A DNA stretch of 64,000 bases from Pseudonocardia sediminis (GCF_004217185.1 NZ_SHKL01000001.1:310001-374000), one strand, 5' to 3'. Shown: positions 26,942 through 36,108, counted from the stretch's first letter. The notes: generated by a model not told the origin, from the sequence alone. Translations and numbers: made by a program.

Positions 26942-27532
26942 ATGGCGACCATGCTGACCTGGCAGTCCGACGACGGCGTCGGCCTGGAGTCCGCACGGGT
27001 GCTGCTGAACGGCGGCGGGTTCCGCGCCGTGGGCCGGATGATCCGCGACGTCGACGGCTGCGTGTTCACCGCGTCCTACCGGCTGGCGGTGGGCGACGAC
27101 GGCGCCGTGCAGCGCCTGGTCGTGGACGCGGCGTCGGCCGAGCGGGAGAAGAGCCTGACGATCAACCGCAGCGCCGACGGCGACTGGCTGGTCGACGACG
27201 GCTCCGGCAACACCCGCCTGTCCGTGGGCGGCGCGCTGGACGTGGACCTGGCGTTCAGCCCGGTCTTCAACACGATCCCGATCCGGCGCCTGGACCTGCA
27301 CCGGGAGGAGTCCCAGCACACGATCCCGGTGGCGTTCGTGTCGTTGCCCGACCTGACCGTCGAGCTCGCCGAGCAGACCTACCGGACCGTCTCGGCCGGT
27401 GCCGGCGGCGCCCCGGCGGTGGTGGGGTTCTCGGCCGGGGGCTTCGCCGCGGAGATCACCGTCGACGACGACGGCCTGGTCCTCGACTACCCGGGCATCG
27501 CCCGGCGTGCGGAGCTCGCCACCCGCGCCTAG
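26942..27532 (+). CDS. Putative glycolipid-binding family protein
   Basis: 196 residues with no signal peptide. TWQSDDGVGLESARVLLNG is the conserved opening of the putative glycolipid-binding family (PF06475), and SGNTRLSVGGALDVDLAFSP, NTIPIRRLDL and ESQHTIPVAFV are its core blocks. Biochemical function is largely inferred from structures of relatives. The ATG at 26942 starts in good context after GCGCG. Its stop overlaps the TyrA stop by 4 bp on the opposite strand. Confidence 0.82.
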   Translation: MATMLTWQSDDGVGLESARVLLNGGGFRAVGRMIRDVDGCVFTASYRLAVGDDGAVQRLVVDAASAEREKSLTINRSADGDWLVDDGSGNTRLSVGGALDVDLAFSPVFNTIPIRRLDLHREESQHTIPVAFVSLPDLTVELAEQTYRTVSAGAGGAPAVVGFSAGGFAAEITVDDDGLVLDYPGIARRAELATRA

Positions 27533-28482
27533 TTCTTCCAGGGCTCCACGACGTCGCCGCGACGGCCGAGCTCGCGCAGCTCGGCCAGTACCGCGTCCGG
27601 GTCGTCGCCGTCCAGCGACACCGGCAGGGCCAGAGGCTCCCGGGTCGACGCCCAGCGCTGACGGCCCTCGTAGCCGTTCGTCACCGTCGCCGCGAGCCCG
27701 CCGGTGGAGGCGAGCGAGCCGCGCATCGCGCCGAGGCGGCCGAGCGCGTCGTCGACGGCGGCGAGCAGCGCGCTGCGGTTGCCCTCGCACATCGCGAGCA
27801 CCAGCTCGGGCCGGGTGCCGGCGACCCGGGTGCCGTCGGCGAACGAGCTCGCCGCGAGCGACAGCGCGAGGTCGTCGCCCTGCCCGCCCGCACCGACGGC
27901 GGACAGCACGGCGGCGAACAGGTGCGGGAGGTGCGAGATCCTCGCGACGGCCAGGTCGTGCTCGTCGGAGGCGGCCGGGACGACCCGCGCCCCGCACGCC
28001 CAGGCCAGCTCGGCGACGTCGCGCCACACGTCGAGGTCCAGCCCGTCGTCGGCCGCGACGACCCACGCCGCACCGGTGAACAGGTCCGCGTCCCCGGCGG
28101 CCCAGCCGGACTCGGCGGTGCCGGCCATCGGGTGCCCGCCGACGTAGCGGGCCTGCGGCGCGTGCTCGATCACGGCGTCGGCCACCGCGCCCTTCACGCT
28201 GATCGCGTCGGTCAGGCGGCAGTCCGGGGCGATCTCGTCGATCCGCGCCAGCACCGCGTCCAGCGCCGTCAGCGGTACCGCGACGACGACCAGCGCGTCG
28301 GTCTCGGCGGCCCGGCGCAGCGCGGCGTCGGTGTCGGTGGTGACGTCGAACCCGTCGGCGACGGCGGCCGCCGCGGTCGGCTCGGACGCGGCCGTGCCCC
28401 ACGCGTCACGCCCGTCACGGACGGCGGCCCGCAGCACGGACCCGCCGATCAGACCGGTTCCCAGAACGCAGACCGCTCGCAT
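27529..28482 (-). CDS. tyrA: Prephenate dehydrogenase
   Basis: 317 residues. VCVLGTGLIGGSVLRAAV is the NAD(P)-binding motif, TDAISVKGAV and VGGHPMAGTAESGW are the catalytic-region motifs with the conserved His-Pro, and DEHDLAVARISHLPH is the substrate-binding region. The enzyme makes 4-hydroxyphenylpyruvate for tyrosine synthesis. There is no ACT domain, so feedback control would need another means. The ATG at 28482 begins at MRAVCVLG; an in-frame ATG at 28524 adds 14 unconserved residues. Confidence 0.9.
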   Translation of the reverse strand: MRAVCVLGTGLIGGSVLRAAVRDGRDAWGTAASEPTAAAAVADGFDVTTDTDAALRRAAETDALVVVAVPLTALDAVLARIDEIAPDCRLTDAISVKGAVADAVIEHAPQARYVGGHPMAGTAESGWAAGDADLFTGAAWVVAADDGLDLDVWRDVAELAWACGARVVPAASDEHDLAVARISHLPHLFAAVLSAVGAGGQGDDLALSLAASSFADGTRVAGTRPELVLAMCEGNRSALLAAVDDALGRLGAMRGSLASTGGLAATVTNGYEGRQRWASTREPLALPVSLDGDDPDAVLAELRELGRRGDVVEPWKN

Positions 28483-28583
28483 GCCGAGCAGGGTAGTGGG
28501 GCGCTCGCCGCGACCCGCACGCACCGGAACGCGCTGCCTCGCTCCCGGCCGTCACATCGGGGAGCTCGGCGCGCGTACCGGCC

Positions 28584-29897
28584 TCAGACGCCTTCCACGG
28601 CGGCCGCGGCCCGCAGGATCGGGGTGACGTCGGGGCCGACGGCCGCGAGCTGCACCCCGGCCGGAAGACCGTCGGCGGGCAGGGCGACCGGGACCGACAG
28701 CGCCGGGCGGTCGGTCAGGTTGAACGGGCTGGTCAGCGCCAGCATCGACGTCCGGACGTGCGCGGACCCGCCGTCCGCGACGTCGACCTCCTCGGCGCCG
28801 ATCGGGGTGGCGCGCAGCCGGGTGGTCGCGGTGAGGACGACGTCGACGCGGGCGCCGAGGTGGGCCAGCAGGTCGTCGCCGAGCCGACGGCGGGCGCGCT
28901 GCGCGGTGACGTAGGCGTGCGCGAGCGTCCCGGCCTGCGCGTCGAGACGGTCCCGGGTGGCGGGCCGGTACTCGTCACGACGGCTCTCGAACCACTCCCG
29001 GTGCGTCGCGTAGGCCTCGGCGCCGCCGATCGTCGGATACGTCGCGGCGAGCTCGGCGACGCCCGGCGTGCGGACGGCGACGACCTCGGCGCCGGCGCGG
29101 TCCAGTGCGTCGGCGGCCGCGGTGACGGCGGCGGCCAGCACCGGGTCGTGCGGGTGCCAGTACTCGTCCTCCGGAACCCCGACGCGCAGGCCGCGCACGT
29201 CGTCGCGGGCCCCGGCGCCGGTGAGTGCGTCCCAGGCGAGCCCGGCGGAGGCGACGTCGGGGGCCAGCAGCCCGACCGTGTCGAACGACGCGGACAGCGG
29301 GAACACCCCGTCGCCGGGCAGCACACCGCGGCGCGGCTTGAGCCCGACGACGCCGCACAGCGCGGCCGGGGTGCGCACGCTCGCCCCGGTGTCGGTGCCG
29401 ATCGTCAGCGCCAGGTGCCCGGCCGCGAGCGTCGCCGCCGACCCGGACGAGGAGCCGCCGGTGATCCGGGTGAGGGCGTGCGGGTTGCGCGCCGGACCGG
29501 TCGCCGCGGTGTCGCCGAGAGGGCCGTAGGCGAACTCGTGGGTGTGCAGCTTGCCGACGACGACCGCCCCGGCCGCACGCAGCCGCGCCACGATCGGAGC
29601 GTCCGCGCCCGCCGGGGGCGCGTCGGCCAGGATCTGCGAGCCGCAGCGGGTGGGCAGCCCGGCCACGTCGATCAGGTCCTTGACCCCGACCGCGACGCCG
29701 TGCAGCGGACCGGTCCGCTCGCCCCGCCGCGCGGACTCCGTCAGCTCCGCCGCGCGCCGCCGGGCGCCCTCGGCGTCGAGCGTGACCACCGAGTTCGTGG
29801 TGTCGCCGGCGAGCCGTTCCAGCACGTCCTCGACGTGGTCGGACGGGGTGATCGTGCCGTCGCTCAGCGCGCGGACCAGGTCGGGGAGGGAGAACAC
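28584..29897 (-). CDS. Amidase (amidase-signature family)
   Basis: 437 residues. VAVGVKDLIDVAGLPT supplies the catalytic Lys, and RITGGSSSGSAATLAAG is the GGSS(S/G)G signature with the cis-Ser and nucleophile Ser, followed by TIGTDTGASVRTPAALCGVVGLKP. It probably hydrolyses an amide to acid plus ammonia; the substrate is unknown. The GTG start at 29897 follows GAGAGGG. It lies 26 bp downstream of the M20 peptidase on the same strand, and the two may be co-transcribed. Confidence 0.88.
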   Translation of the reverse strand: MFSLPDLVRALSDGTITPSDHVEDVLERLAGDTTNSVVTLDAEGARRRAAELTESARRGERTGPLHGVAVGVKDLIDVAGLPTRCGSQILADAPPAGADAPIVARLRAAGAVVVGKLHTHEFAYGPLGDTAATGPARNPHALTRITGGSSSGSAATLAAGHLALTIGTDTGASVRTPAALCGVVGLKPRRGVLPGDGVFPLSASFDTVGLLAPDVASAGLAWDALTGAGARDDVRGLRVGVPEDEYWHPHDPVLAAAVTAAADALDRAGAEVVAVRTPGVAELAATYPTIGGAEAYATHREWFESRRDEYRPATRDRLDAQAGTLAHAYVTAQRARRRLGDDLLAHLGARVDVVLTATTRLRATPIGAEEVDVADGGSAHVRTSMLALTSPFNLTDRPALSVPVALPADGLPAGVQLAAVGPDVTPILRAAAAVEGV

Positions 29898-29923
29898 GCC
29901 CGTACCCTCTCAGCCAGCGGTTC

Positions 29924-31153
29924 TCAGGCCGTCAGTGCGGCGAGAGCGAGCCCGGCGTAGACCGCGACCCCGGACGGCAGCGCGGACTCGTCGAACACGA
30001 CGCGGTTGGAGTGGTTCGGCGGCGCCGTGTCGGGAGCGACCCCGGCCGGGCGGGCACCGAGGAACGCCAGCGCACCCGGCACCCGCTGCAGCACGTAGGA
30101 GAAGTCCTCGGCGCCCATGATCGGGGTCGGCATCGCCGCGCACCGCGGCTCGCCGAGGATCTTCCCGCCGACCCTGGCCACGGCCTCCGCGGCGGCGGGG
30201 TCGTTCACCGTCACCGGGTAGCCCGGCTCGATCTCGATCTCGGCGGTGCAGCCGTGGGCCAGCGCGAGGTGACGGCAGACCTGCTCGATCTCGGCGCGCA
30301 GCTGGACGCGGACCGGCTCGGACAGCGTCCGCAGTGTGCCCTCCAGCTCGGCGGTCTCCGGGATGACGTTGCCGGTGGTCCCGGCCGTGATCCGGGCGAT
30401 CGTGAGCACGGCCGGGTCGTGCGGGCCGATCCGGCGGGTCAGCATCGTCTGCAGCGCGCCGACCATCGCCGCGGCCGCGGGGATGGGGTCGCACGCGTCC
30501 TGCGGCGCCGAGGCGTGCCCGCCCCGGCCGGTGACGGTGACGCGGACGACGTCGGCCGCGGCCATGATCGGGCCGGGGCGGTGGTGCAGCTCCCCGGACG
30601 GCAGCGTCGAGGAGATGTGCAGGGCGAACGCCGACTCCGGACCGCCGGCCGGGCCGTAGCGCTCCAGCAGCCCCTCCTCGATCATGTACCGCGCCCCGTG
30701 GAAGCCCTCCTCGCCGGGCTGGAACATCAGCAGCACCCGTCCGGCCAGGCGCTCGCGGTCCTCGGCGAGCAGCCGGGCGGCCGAGGCCAGCATCGCGACG
30801 TGCGTGTCGTGCCCGCAGGCGTGCATCGCGCCGTCGACCTCGGAGGCGAACTCGAGACCGGTGTCCTCCTGCAGCGGCAGCGCGTCCATGTCGCCGCGCA
30901 GCAGCACCGTCGGCCCGGGCCGGCCGCCCTCGATCACGCCGACCACGGAGGTGCACGACTCACCCAGGTGCAGCGTGATCGGCAGGTCGGCCAGGGCGTC
31001 CCGGACGGCGTCGCGGGTGGCGGGCAGGTCGAGCCCGAGCTCGGGCCGCCGGTGCAGCGTGCGGCGCAGCGCGACGGTGTGCGGCTGGATCGCCTGGGCC
31101 CGGCCCAGCAGGCCGACCGGGAGGTCGCGGACGGACGAGGGGGTGATCGCCAT
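29924..31153 (-). CDS. M20-family amidohydrolase
   Basis: 409 residues. The metal ligands are in LLRGDMDALPL and MHACGHDTHVAMLASAA, then FQPGEEGFHGARYMIEEG with the catalytic Glu, and a C-terminal MGAEDFSYVLQ. The family includes hippurate, N-acyl amino acid and IAA-conjugate hydrolases; the substrate is unknown. A hippurate-like role would feed benzoate to the degradation genes further right, but this is speculative. The ATG at 31153 opens MAITPSSVRDL; a longer form from 31378 runs over the promoter of the divergent gene. Confidence 0.87.
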   Translation of the reverse strand: MAITPSSVRDLPVGLLGRAQAIQPHTVALRRTLHRRPELGLDLPATRDAVRDALADLPITLHLGESCTSVVGVIEGGRPGPTVLLRGDMDALPLQEDTGLEFASEVDGAMHACGHDTHVAMLASAARLLAEDRERLAGRVLLMFQPGEEGFHGARYMIEEGLLERYGPAGGPESAFALHISSTLPSGELHHRPGPIMAAADVVRVTVTGRGGHASAPQDACDPIPAAAAMVGALQTMLTRRIGPHDPAVLTIARITAGTTGNVIPETAELEGTLRTLSEPVRVQLRAEIEQVCRHLALAHGCTAEIEIEPGYPVTVNDPAAAEAVARVGGKILGEPRCAAMPTPIMGAEDFSYVLQRVPGALAFLGARPAGVAPDTAPPNHSNRVVFDESALPSGVAVYAGLALAALTA

Positions 31154-31232
31154 GCCCCGATGGTGGCAGTGTGACGGGCCATACTCGGATGTGGCGTGGA
31201 CCACAATGGTCAGGGGGACGTACCGTAGGCCC

Positions 31233-31748
31233 GTGCCCACGCAGAGCGTCGAAGCCGCCCCCGCCAAGCGGGGCTCCGCCCTGCCCGGATTCGCGGTGGC
31301 CGCCATCCGGGAGGAGGGCCGCTGGCGGTGCGTCCGTCTCGACGCCGTCGCCCTGGAGGACCTGGACGCCGCGATCACCGCGCTGCGCGGGCTGCGCTCA
31401 CAGGGGGCCGTGATCGGGCTGCTCGACGTGGACGACGAGTTCTTCGTCCTGCTCCGCCCGGGCCCCGGCGGCGTGCGCCTGCTGATCTCCGACGCGGTCG
31501 CCGCGCTGGACTACGACGTGGCCGCCGACGTGCTCGACCTGCTGCGCGTCGAGCTCCCGCCGGACGACGACGCGCTCGACGACCCGTGGCCCGAGGGCGA
31601 CCTGGGCATCCTGTCCGACCTCGGCCTGCCCGCGGACGAGCTGGAGATCCTGGTCGGCGACCTGGACCTCTACCCGGACGAACAGCTCGAGTCGATCGCC
31701 CGCCGTCTCGGTTTCGCCGACTCGCTGGACGAGGCCGTCGGCCACTGA
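31233..31748 (+). CDS. tRNA adenosine deaminase-associated protein
   Basis: 171 residues, acidic throughout. GFAVAAIREEGRWRCVRLD, VIGLLDVDDEFFVLLRPGPGGVRLLISDA and DEQLESIARRLGFADSLD match the actinobacterial family found immediately upstream of tadA. Its role is unproved; co-occurrence suggests help to the deaminase. The GTG at 31233 is the conserved-looking start; an in-frame ATG at 31206 adds nine residues. There is no clear Shine-Dalgarno site, so it may be leaderless. It lies 28 bp before tadA. Confidence 0.82.
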   Translation: MPTQSVEAAPAKRGSALPGFAVAAIREEGRWRCVRLDAVALEDLDAAITALRGLRSQGAVIGLLDVDDEFFVLLRPGPGGVRLLISDAVAALDYDVAADVLDLLRVELPPDDDALDDPWPEGDLGILSDLGLPADELEILVGDLDLYPDEQLESIARRLGFADSLDEAVGH

Positions 31749-31776
31749 GCCGGCCGGCGCCGATCCACTCCTGCAC

Positions 31777-32256
31777 GTGCACGCCCTCCCGGCCGACGAG
31801 GCCGCCGTCCGCCGTGCCCTGACCGTGGCGGGCGAGGCGGCCCGCACCGGCGACGTCCCGATCGGCGCGGTCGTCCTCGCCGCGGACGGCACCGAGCTCG
31901 CCGCCGCCTGCAACGCCCGCGAGGCGCTCGGCGACCCCACCGCACATGCGGAGGTGCTCGCGTTGCGCGCCGCGGCGGCCGTCGTGGGGGAGTGGCGCCT
32001 CGACGGTGTGACGCTCGCGGTGACCGTCGAGCCCTGCACGATGTGCGCCGGCGCGATCGGGCTGGCCCGGGTCGCGCGGGTGGTGTTCGGCGCCTGGGAG
32101 CCCAAGACCGGAGCGGCCGGCTCGCTGTGGGACGTGTTGCGCGACCGCCGTCTGACGCACCGTCCGGAGGTCGTGGGCGGGGTCTGCGCCGACGAGGCGG
32201 CCGCGTTGATGGAGGAGTTCTTCGCCGGACACCGCGGCACCCACCCCGGGCCGTGA
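31777..32256 (+). CDS. tadA: tRNA-specific adenosine deaminase
   Basis: 159 residues. The zinc site is complete: HAEVLAL (His and the catalytic Glu) and EPCTMCAGAI (the two Cys). It converts A34 of tRNA-Arg to inosine, widening wobble decoding. GTG start at 31777. Its partner gene lies 28 bp upstream on the same strand, and a tRNA-Ser gene follows 31 bp downstream. Confidence 0.93.
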   Translation: MHALPADEAAVRRALTVAGEAARTGDVPIGAVVLAADGTELAAACNAREALGDPTAHAEVLALRAAAAVVGEWRLDGVTLAVTVEPCTMCAGAIGLARVARVVFGAWEPKTGAAGSLWDVLRDRRLTHRPEVVGGVCADEAAALMEEFFAGHRGTHPGP

Positions 32257-32287
32257 GCGCGAGGAGCGGGTGGGTAACCTTGTCGGC

Positions 32288-32375
32288 GGTAGCGTGTCCG
32301 AGCGGCCGAAGGAGCGCGCCTCGAAAGCGCGTGAGGTGAGAGCCTCCGTGGGTTCAAATCCCACCGCTACCGCCA
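32288..32375 (+). tRNA. tRNA-Ser (anticodon CGA)
   Basis: 88 nt including an encoded CCA. The acceptor stem GGTAGCG (32288-32294) pairs with CGCTACC (32365-32371), the discriminator is G, and the CCA occupies 32373-32375. The anticodon arm is CGCGC, loop CTCGAAA, GCGCG, with anticodon CGA reading UCG. A long variable arm and the GGTTCAAATCC T-arm are present, as expected for serine. Confidence 0.95.
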
Positions 32376-32381
32376 TCCGAG

Positions 32382-32408
32382 CGCCGGGTCCCGATCAGGG
32401 GCCCGGCG
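32382..32408 (+). terminator. Terminator hairpin after tRNA-Ser
   Basis: Bases 32382-32392 and 32398-32408 form an 11-bp stem with one U-G wobble and a GATCA loop, starting 7 bp after the tRNA 3' end. The downstream TTCGTCGT gives only a weak U-rich tail. Confidence 0.65.
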
Positions 32409-32806
32409 TTCGTCGTGTGCGAGGGGTCGTCACACAGGCGATCGGGTCCAACGCTCCGCCGCCGGTCGTGGCGCCGCACTGCCCGTCCGGACCAGCGCTC
32501 TCACGCTCCGTGGACCCCGCAACACTCACCTGGACGAGTGAATCTCGTAACGAATCCCCGATCCGCACGACAGCGAGCCGAAGCGGCAAAAAATCCGCAT
32601 CTGCGGGTTAGGGTGCCCTGATCGGCGAGCCGGTGAACTGCGGTTATCCGGAATTCGTCCGGATCGTGTGCGCCGATCGGTCGACGCCGGTACGTCGTCC
32701 CGTGTCGTATCCGTAGAACGGGCTATGCCGTTGGCACGTCAACAGTCCCCGGCAGGGTCCGCTCCCCCCTTCGTGATCCGCCGGGCAGTAGTTGGAGAGG
32801 ACAACG
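32409..32806. other. 398-bp gene-free region upstream of the molybdenum hydroxylase
   Basis: No ORF with coding character was found. The 32520-32615 part is less GC-rich than the surroundings and holds a run of six A (32588-32593), so the promoter for the 32807 gene probably lies here. A GGAGAGG ribosome site is at 32793-32799. I see no convincing paired -35/-10 boxes. Confidence 0.4.
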
Positions 32807-35149
32807 ATGCCCGCTCATCGCGCAGCCACCACCACGCCGCGGCCGGACCGCACCGGGGTCAGCCGTCGCCGCTTCCTCGGCTACGTGATCGCCGCCCCCA
32901 CTCTCGTCGTCGCGGCGGAGATGGGTCGCGAGGCCATCATGGGCGCACCGGAGGCCTCGGCGGCCGCGGTCCCGTCGCCGCCGCTCCCGGCGGAGCTCTA
33001 CGACCTGCTCGACGTCCTGCGGGACTCGGCGCGCCCCACGGCGAACCTCATCCGTATCGAGGTCAACCGGGACGGCACCGTCTCGTTCGCCCTGCCCCGT
33101 GCCGACAACGGCCAGGGCATCATCACCTCGACGCAGATGATCATCGCCGAGGAGATGAACCTCGACCCGGACCAGGTGATCGTCACCCTGGCCGACGCCC
33201 GCCCGGAGCTGGTGTTCAACCAGCTCACGGCCGGCTCGAGCACCACCTTCACCACCTTCACCCCGATCCGGGTGGCCGCCGCGCTCGCGCAGGGCCGGCT
33301 GCTCGCCGCCGCGTCCGCGCAGCTGGGGCAGGAGGTCGGTCTCCTCACCAGCCGGCAGGGCCTGATCACCGGCAACAACGGCAAGGCGCTCCCGTTCGGT
33401 GAGCTCACCGAGGCGGCGTCGAGCTCGGTCACCGAGGCCACCGACGTCGTGCTCAAGCCGCGCGAAGAGTTCACCGTCATCGGCACGCCGCGCACCAAGT
33501 CGGACGCGCGCGAGATGGTCACCGGCAAGAAGCAGTTCGCCACCGACCTGCAGATCCCGGACGCGCTGCCCACCGTCATCTGCCGCGGACCGGGACTCAA
33601 CTCGGCCCTGATCAGCGTCGACAACATCGACGAGGTCCGGAACATGCCCGGCGTCACCGACGTCGAGGAGGTCCCCTCCGGCGTCGCGGTCCGCGCGAAC
33701 ACGTTCGGCCAGGCCATCGACGGTGTCAACGCGATCCGTGCCCAGTGGGACGGCGGCACCATCGAGGGCGAGAACGACGACTCGGTGCTGGCCAAACTGC
33801 GCCAGGGGGAGCTGCCGCTGGCCGTGCCGGCCGGTGTCGGCGACACCCTCGAGGGCGACTTCGTCTTCTACTTCCGCAGCAACTCCTCGCTCGAGACGAA
33901 CTGCGCGATCGCCGACGTCCGCAGCGACGGCACCGCCGAGGTCTGGGGTCCGGCGAAGAACCCGATCGCGGCCCAGGCCGAGTGCGCGAAGAAGCTGGGC
34001 ATCCCCCAGAACGCGGTCACCTTCCACGTCATCCAGGGCGGCGGGTCGTTCGGCCGCAAGCTGTTCTCCGACGCCGCCGAGGAGGCGTGCGAGGTCTCGC
34101 AGAAGATGGGCAAGCCCGTCAAGCTGATGTGGACCCGCGCCGACGACTCGCGCCAGGGCCGCACGCACCCGATGGCCACCACGCGGATCCGCGCGCTGGT
34201 CACCGGCGACTCGGTCGCGAGCTTCGAGATCCGGCACACCAGCGTCGCCACCGAGATCAACCCGGGCCTCGGCGAGGCGATCACCGCCGCCGCGACCAAG
34301 GCTCCGCTGGGGAACCTGACGGTCTCCCAGTCGATCTACGTGACCACCCAGGTGACGCCGTACAACGTCGGTGTGTCGACCAGCCTCCTCAACGAGGTCG
34401 ACATGCGGTTCAACACCAGCTCGATGCGCAACATCTACTCGCCCGACACCGCGATGGCGCGCGAGCTGATGATCGACAAGATCGCCGAGAAGATGGGCAA
34501 GGACCCGTACGAGTTCCGGTCCGAGTTCACCAAGCTCACCCGCTGGCGCGACGTCGTCGACCGTGCGGCCGAAGAGGCCGACTGGGGCAAGTCGATGGAG
34601 CCCGGCACGGCCCAGGGCATCGCGATGCACGTCGAGTACAAGGGCGTCACCTGTGCGGTCGTCGAGCTCGACTGCCGGCCGGAGACGGTGAACCGGCAGA
34701 TCCGCTCGGCCCGCACCGGCCCGCGCGTCACCAAGGTGACCTTCGTCGTCGACGGCGGCATCATCATCAACCCGCGCGGGTTCGAGGCGCAGATGATGGG
34801 CGGCATCAACGACGGCATCGCCAACGCGCTGACCTCGAGCCTGCGCATCGACGACGGTCACTTCGTCGAGGCGAGCTGGGACAACTACTTCTACACCCGG
34901 CAGTGGAACACCCCGCCCGAGATGAACATCGTGATCATCGAGGACTCGGAATCCCCGGAGCCCGGCGGTGCCGGCGAGGTCGGTGTCGCGGCCACCAGCG
35001 CCGCCGTGGCCTGCGCCTACGCCCGCGCCACCGGCAAGACCCCGGAGTACTTCCCGATCCTGCACAAGGAACCGCTGCCCTACGAGCCGTACCCCACGGT
35101 GCCGCCGGTCCCGCCGTCGCCCACCAACGGCCTCGACTTCGCGTCCTGA
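32807..35149 (+). CDS. Exported molybdenum hydroxylase large subunit (xanthine dehydrogenase / IorB family)
   Basis: 780 residues. The N terminus has a twin-arginine signal (SRRRFLGYVIAAPTLVVAA) ending near ASAAA, so the folded enzyme is exported. The Mo-cofactor motifs are ADNGQGIITSTQMI, IQGGGSFGRKL and the C-terminal GGAGEVGVAATSAAVACA with the base Glu. It resembles isoquinoline 1-oxidoreductase or aldehyde dehydrogenase beta subunits. The ATG at 32807 follows GGAGAGG. The FeS subunit is encoded 37 bp downstream. Substrate unknown; the neighbourhood suggests an aromatic compound or aldehyde. Confidence 0.88.
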   Translation: MPAHRAATTTPRPDRTGVSRRRFLGYVIAAPTLVVAAEMGREAIMGAPEASAAAVPSPPLPAELYDLLDVLRDSARPTANLIRIEVNRDGTVSFALPRADNGQGIITSTQMIIAEEMNLDPDQVIVTLADARPELVFNQLTAGSSTTFTTFTPIRVAAALAQGRLLAAASAQLGQEVGLLTSRQGLITGNNGKALPFGELTEAASSSVTEATDVVLKPREEFTVIGTPRTKSDAREMVTGKKQFATDLQIPDALPTVICRGPGLNSALISVDNIDEVRNMPGVTDVEEVPSGVAVRANTFGQAIDGVNAIRAQWDGGTIEGENDDSVLAKLRQGELPLAVPAGVGDTLEGDFVFYFRSNSSLETNCAIADVRSDGTAEVWGPAKNPIAAQAECAKKLGIPQNAVTFHVIQGGGSFGRKLFSDAAEEACEVSQKMGKPVKLMWTRADDSRQGRTHPMATTRIRALVTGDSVASFEIRHTSVATEINPGLGEAITAAATKAPLGNLTVSQSIYVTTQVTPYNVGVSTSLLNEVDMRFNTSSMRNIYSPDTAMARELMIDKIAEKMGKDPYEFRSEFTKLTRWRDVVDRAAEEADWGKSMEPGTAQGIAMHVEYKGVTCAVVELDCRPETVNRQIRSARTGPRVTKVTFVVDGGIIINPRGFEAQMMGGINDGIANALTSSLRIDDGHFVEASWDNYFYTRQWNTPPEMNIVIIEDSESPEPGGAGEVGVAATSAAVACAYARATGKTPEYFPILHKEPLPYEPYPTVPPVPPSPTNGLDFAS

Positions 35150-35186
35150 CCCCCGACACGACGCGAACACCCTTTCAGGAGCCTTC

Positions 35187-35657
35187 ATGCCCACTCAGAC
35201 CTTCAAGCTCAACGGCGAGACCGTCACCGTCGACGTCGAGGACGACGTCCGGCTGCTCTGGGTCATCCGTGACCTGCTCAAGGTGACCGGCCCGAAGTAC
35301 GGCTGCGGCATCAACGTCTGCAAGGCCTGCACCAGCCACATCAACGGCAAGGCGTTCAACCCCTGCTCGGTGCCGGTCGGCGCGATCCAGGACTCCGACG
35401 AGATCACCACGATCGAGGGCCTGGCCGACGGCGAGACCCTGCACCCGATGCAGGAGGCCTGGATCGAGAAGGACGTCGCGCAGTGCGGCTACTGCCAGCC
35501 GGGTCAGATCATGGCCGCGGTAGCCCTGGTGCGGAAGTGCCAGGAAGAGGGCCGCGACATCGACGACTCGATGCTCGACGAGATCCGCAACATCTGCCGG
35601 TGCGGCACCTACAACCGCATCCGTGAGGCGATCAAGGTCGGCGCCGACAACATGTGA
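35187..35657 (+). CDS. Two-[2Fe-2S] subunit of the molybdenum hydroxylase
   Basis: 156 residues. The first plant-type cluster uses the Cys of YGCGINVCKACTSHINGKAF plus the next Cys (NPC). The second uses QCGYCQPGQIM and ICRCGTYNRI (CxxC plus CxC). It has no signal peptide of its own, so it would be exported bound to the Tat-tagged large subunit (hitchhiker mechanism, known for this family). ATG at 35187, with AGGAG at 35177-35181. It passes electrons from the Mo site to an acceptor; no cytochrome c subunit is adjacent. Confidence 0.92.
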   Translation: MPTQTFKLNGETVTVDVEDDVRLLWVIRDLLKVTGPKYGCGINVCKACTSHINGKAFNPCSVPVGAIQDSDEITTIEGLADGETLHPMQEAWIEKDVAQCGYCQPGQIMAAVALVRKCQEEGRDIDDSMLDEIRNICRCGTYNRIREAIKVGADNM

Positions 35658-35669
35658 GTGCGCCTACGG

Positions 35670-35692
35670 CGTGGCCCGGATGCCGGGCCACG
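35670..35692 (+). terminator. Terminator hairpin after the molybdenum hydroxylase operon
   Basis: A perfect 10-bp stem, CGTGGCCCGG (35670-35679) with CCGGGCCACG (35683-35692), and a 3-nt ATG loop, 12 bp after the FeS-subunit stop and followed by TT. Confidence 0.75.
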
Positions 35693-35765
35693 TTAGGCCG
35701 TTAGGGTGTACGACAGGTCACTGCCCTTCGGGGCAGATCGCTCCCCAGATCCAAGGATGGATTCG

Positions 35766-36086
35766 ATGAAGAACCCGATTCGCCGTTCGCTCATCGCCGT
35801 CGGCGCGCTCAGCGCCGTGGCCTTCCCGCTCGCCGCGGGGGTGGCCAGCGCCGACGAGGACTCCGAGCACGGCTACCCCAGCACGCAGAGCCCGACCCAG
35901 GCCGTCGACGCCGTCGTGGCGACCGTCGACACCGCGAACTTCGGGTTCATCGACTCGCTCGACACGTTCTCGCCGACCAACCGGCCCGACGGCGTCAACG
36001 GCACCGACACCGAGATCCCCCAGCCCGACCCGCGCTTCGTCGAGGGTCCGGTGGGCGGGCTGCTGCTCGACGGCCCGTTCGAATGA
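35766..36086 (+). CDS. Small secreted protein of unknown function
   Basis: 106 residues. A classical Sec signal (KNPIRRSLIAVGALSAVAF) ends at a predicted ASA|DED cleavage site (about residue 29). The mature part is about 77 residues, acidic and rich in Asp, Thr and Pro, with no Cys or membrane anchor. The ATG at 35766 follows AAGGATGG with suitable spacing; an in-frame ATG at 35757 sits on top of that site. It is flanked by two strong hairpins, so it is probably transcribed alone. No family was recognised. Confidence 0.7.
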   Translation: MKNPIRRSLIAVGALSAVAFPLAAGVASADEDSEHGYPSTQSPTQAVDAVVATVDTANFGFIDSLDTFSPTNRPDGVNGTDTEIPQPDPRFVEGPVGGLLLDGPFE

Positions 36087-36108
36087 TCGTTCTGTAGAGG
36101 GGCGGGCC

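Noticed and set aside
32288..32375. tRNA-Ser considered as the attachment site of an integrated element ahead of the catabolic region
   Set aside because: No integrase and no repeated tRNA 3' end was seen downstream in the window.
32723..35194. 823-codon antisense frame opposite the molybdenum hydroxylase
   Set aside because: No recognisable motifs, and the plus-strand frame has a Tat signal, cofactor motifs and a ribosome site.
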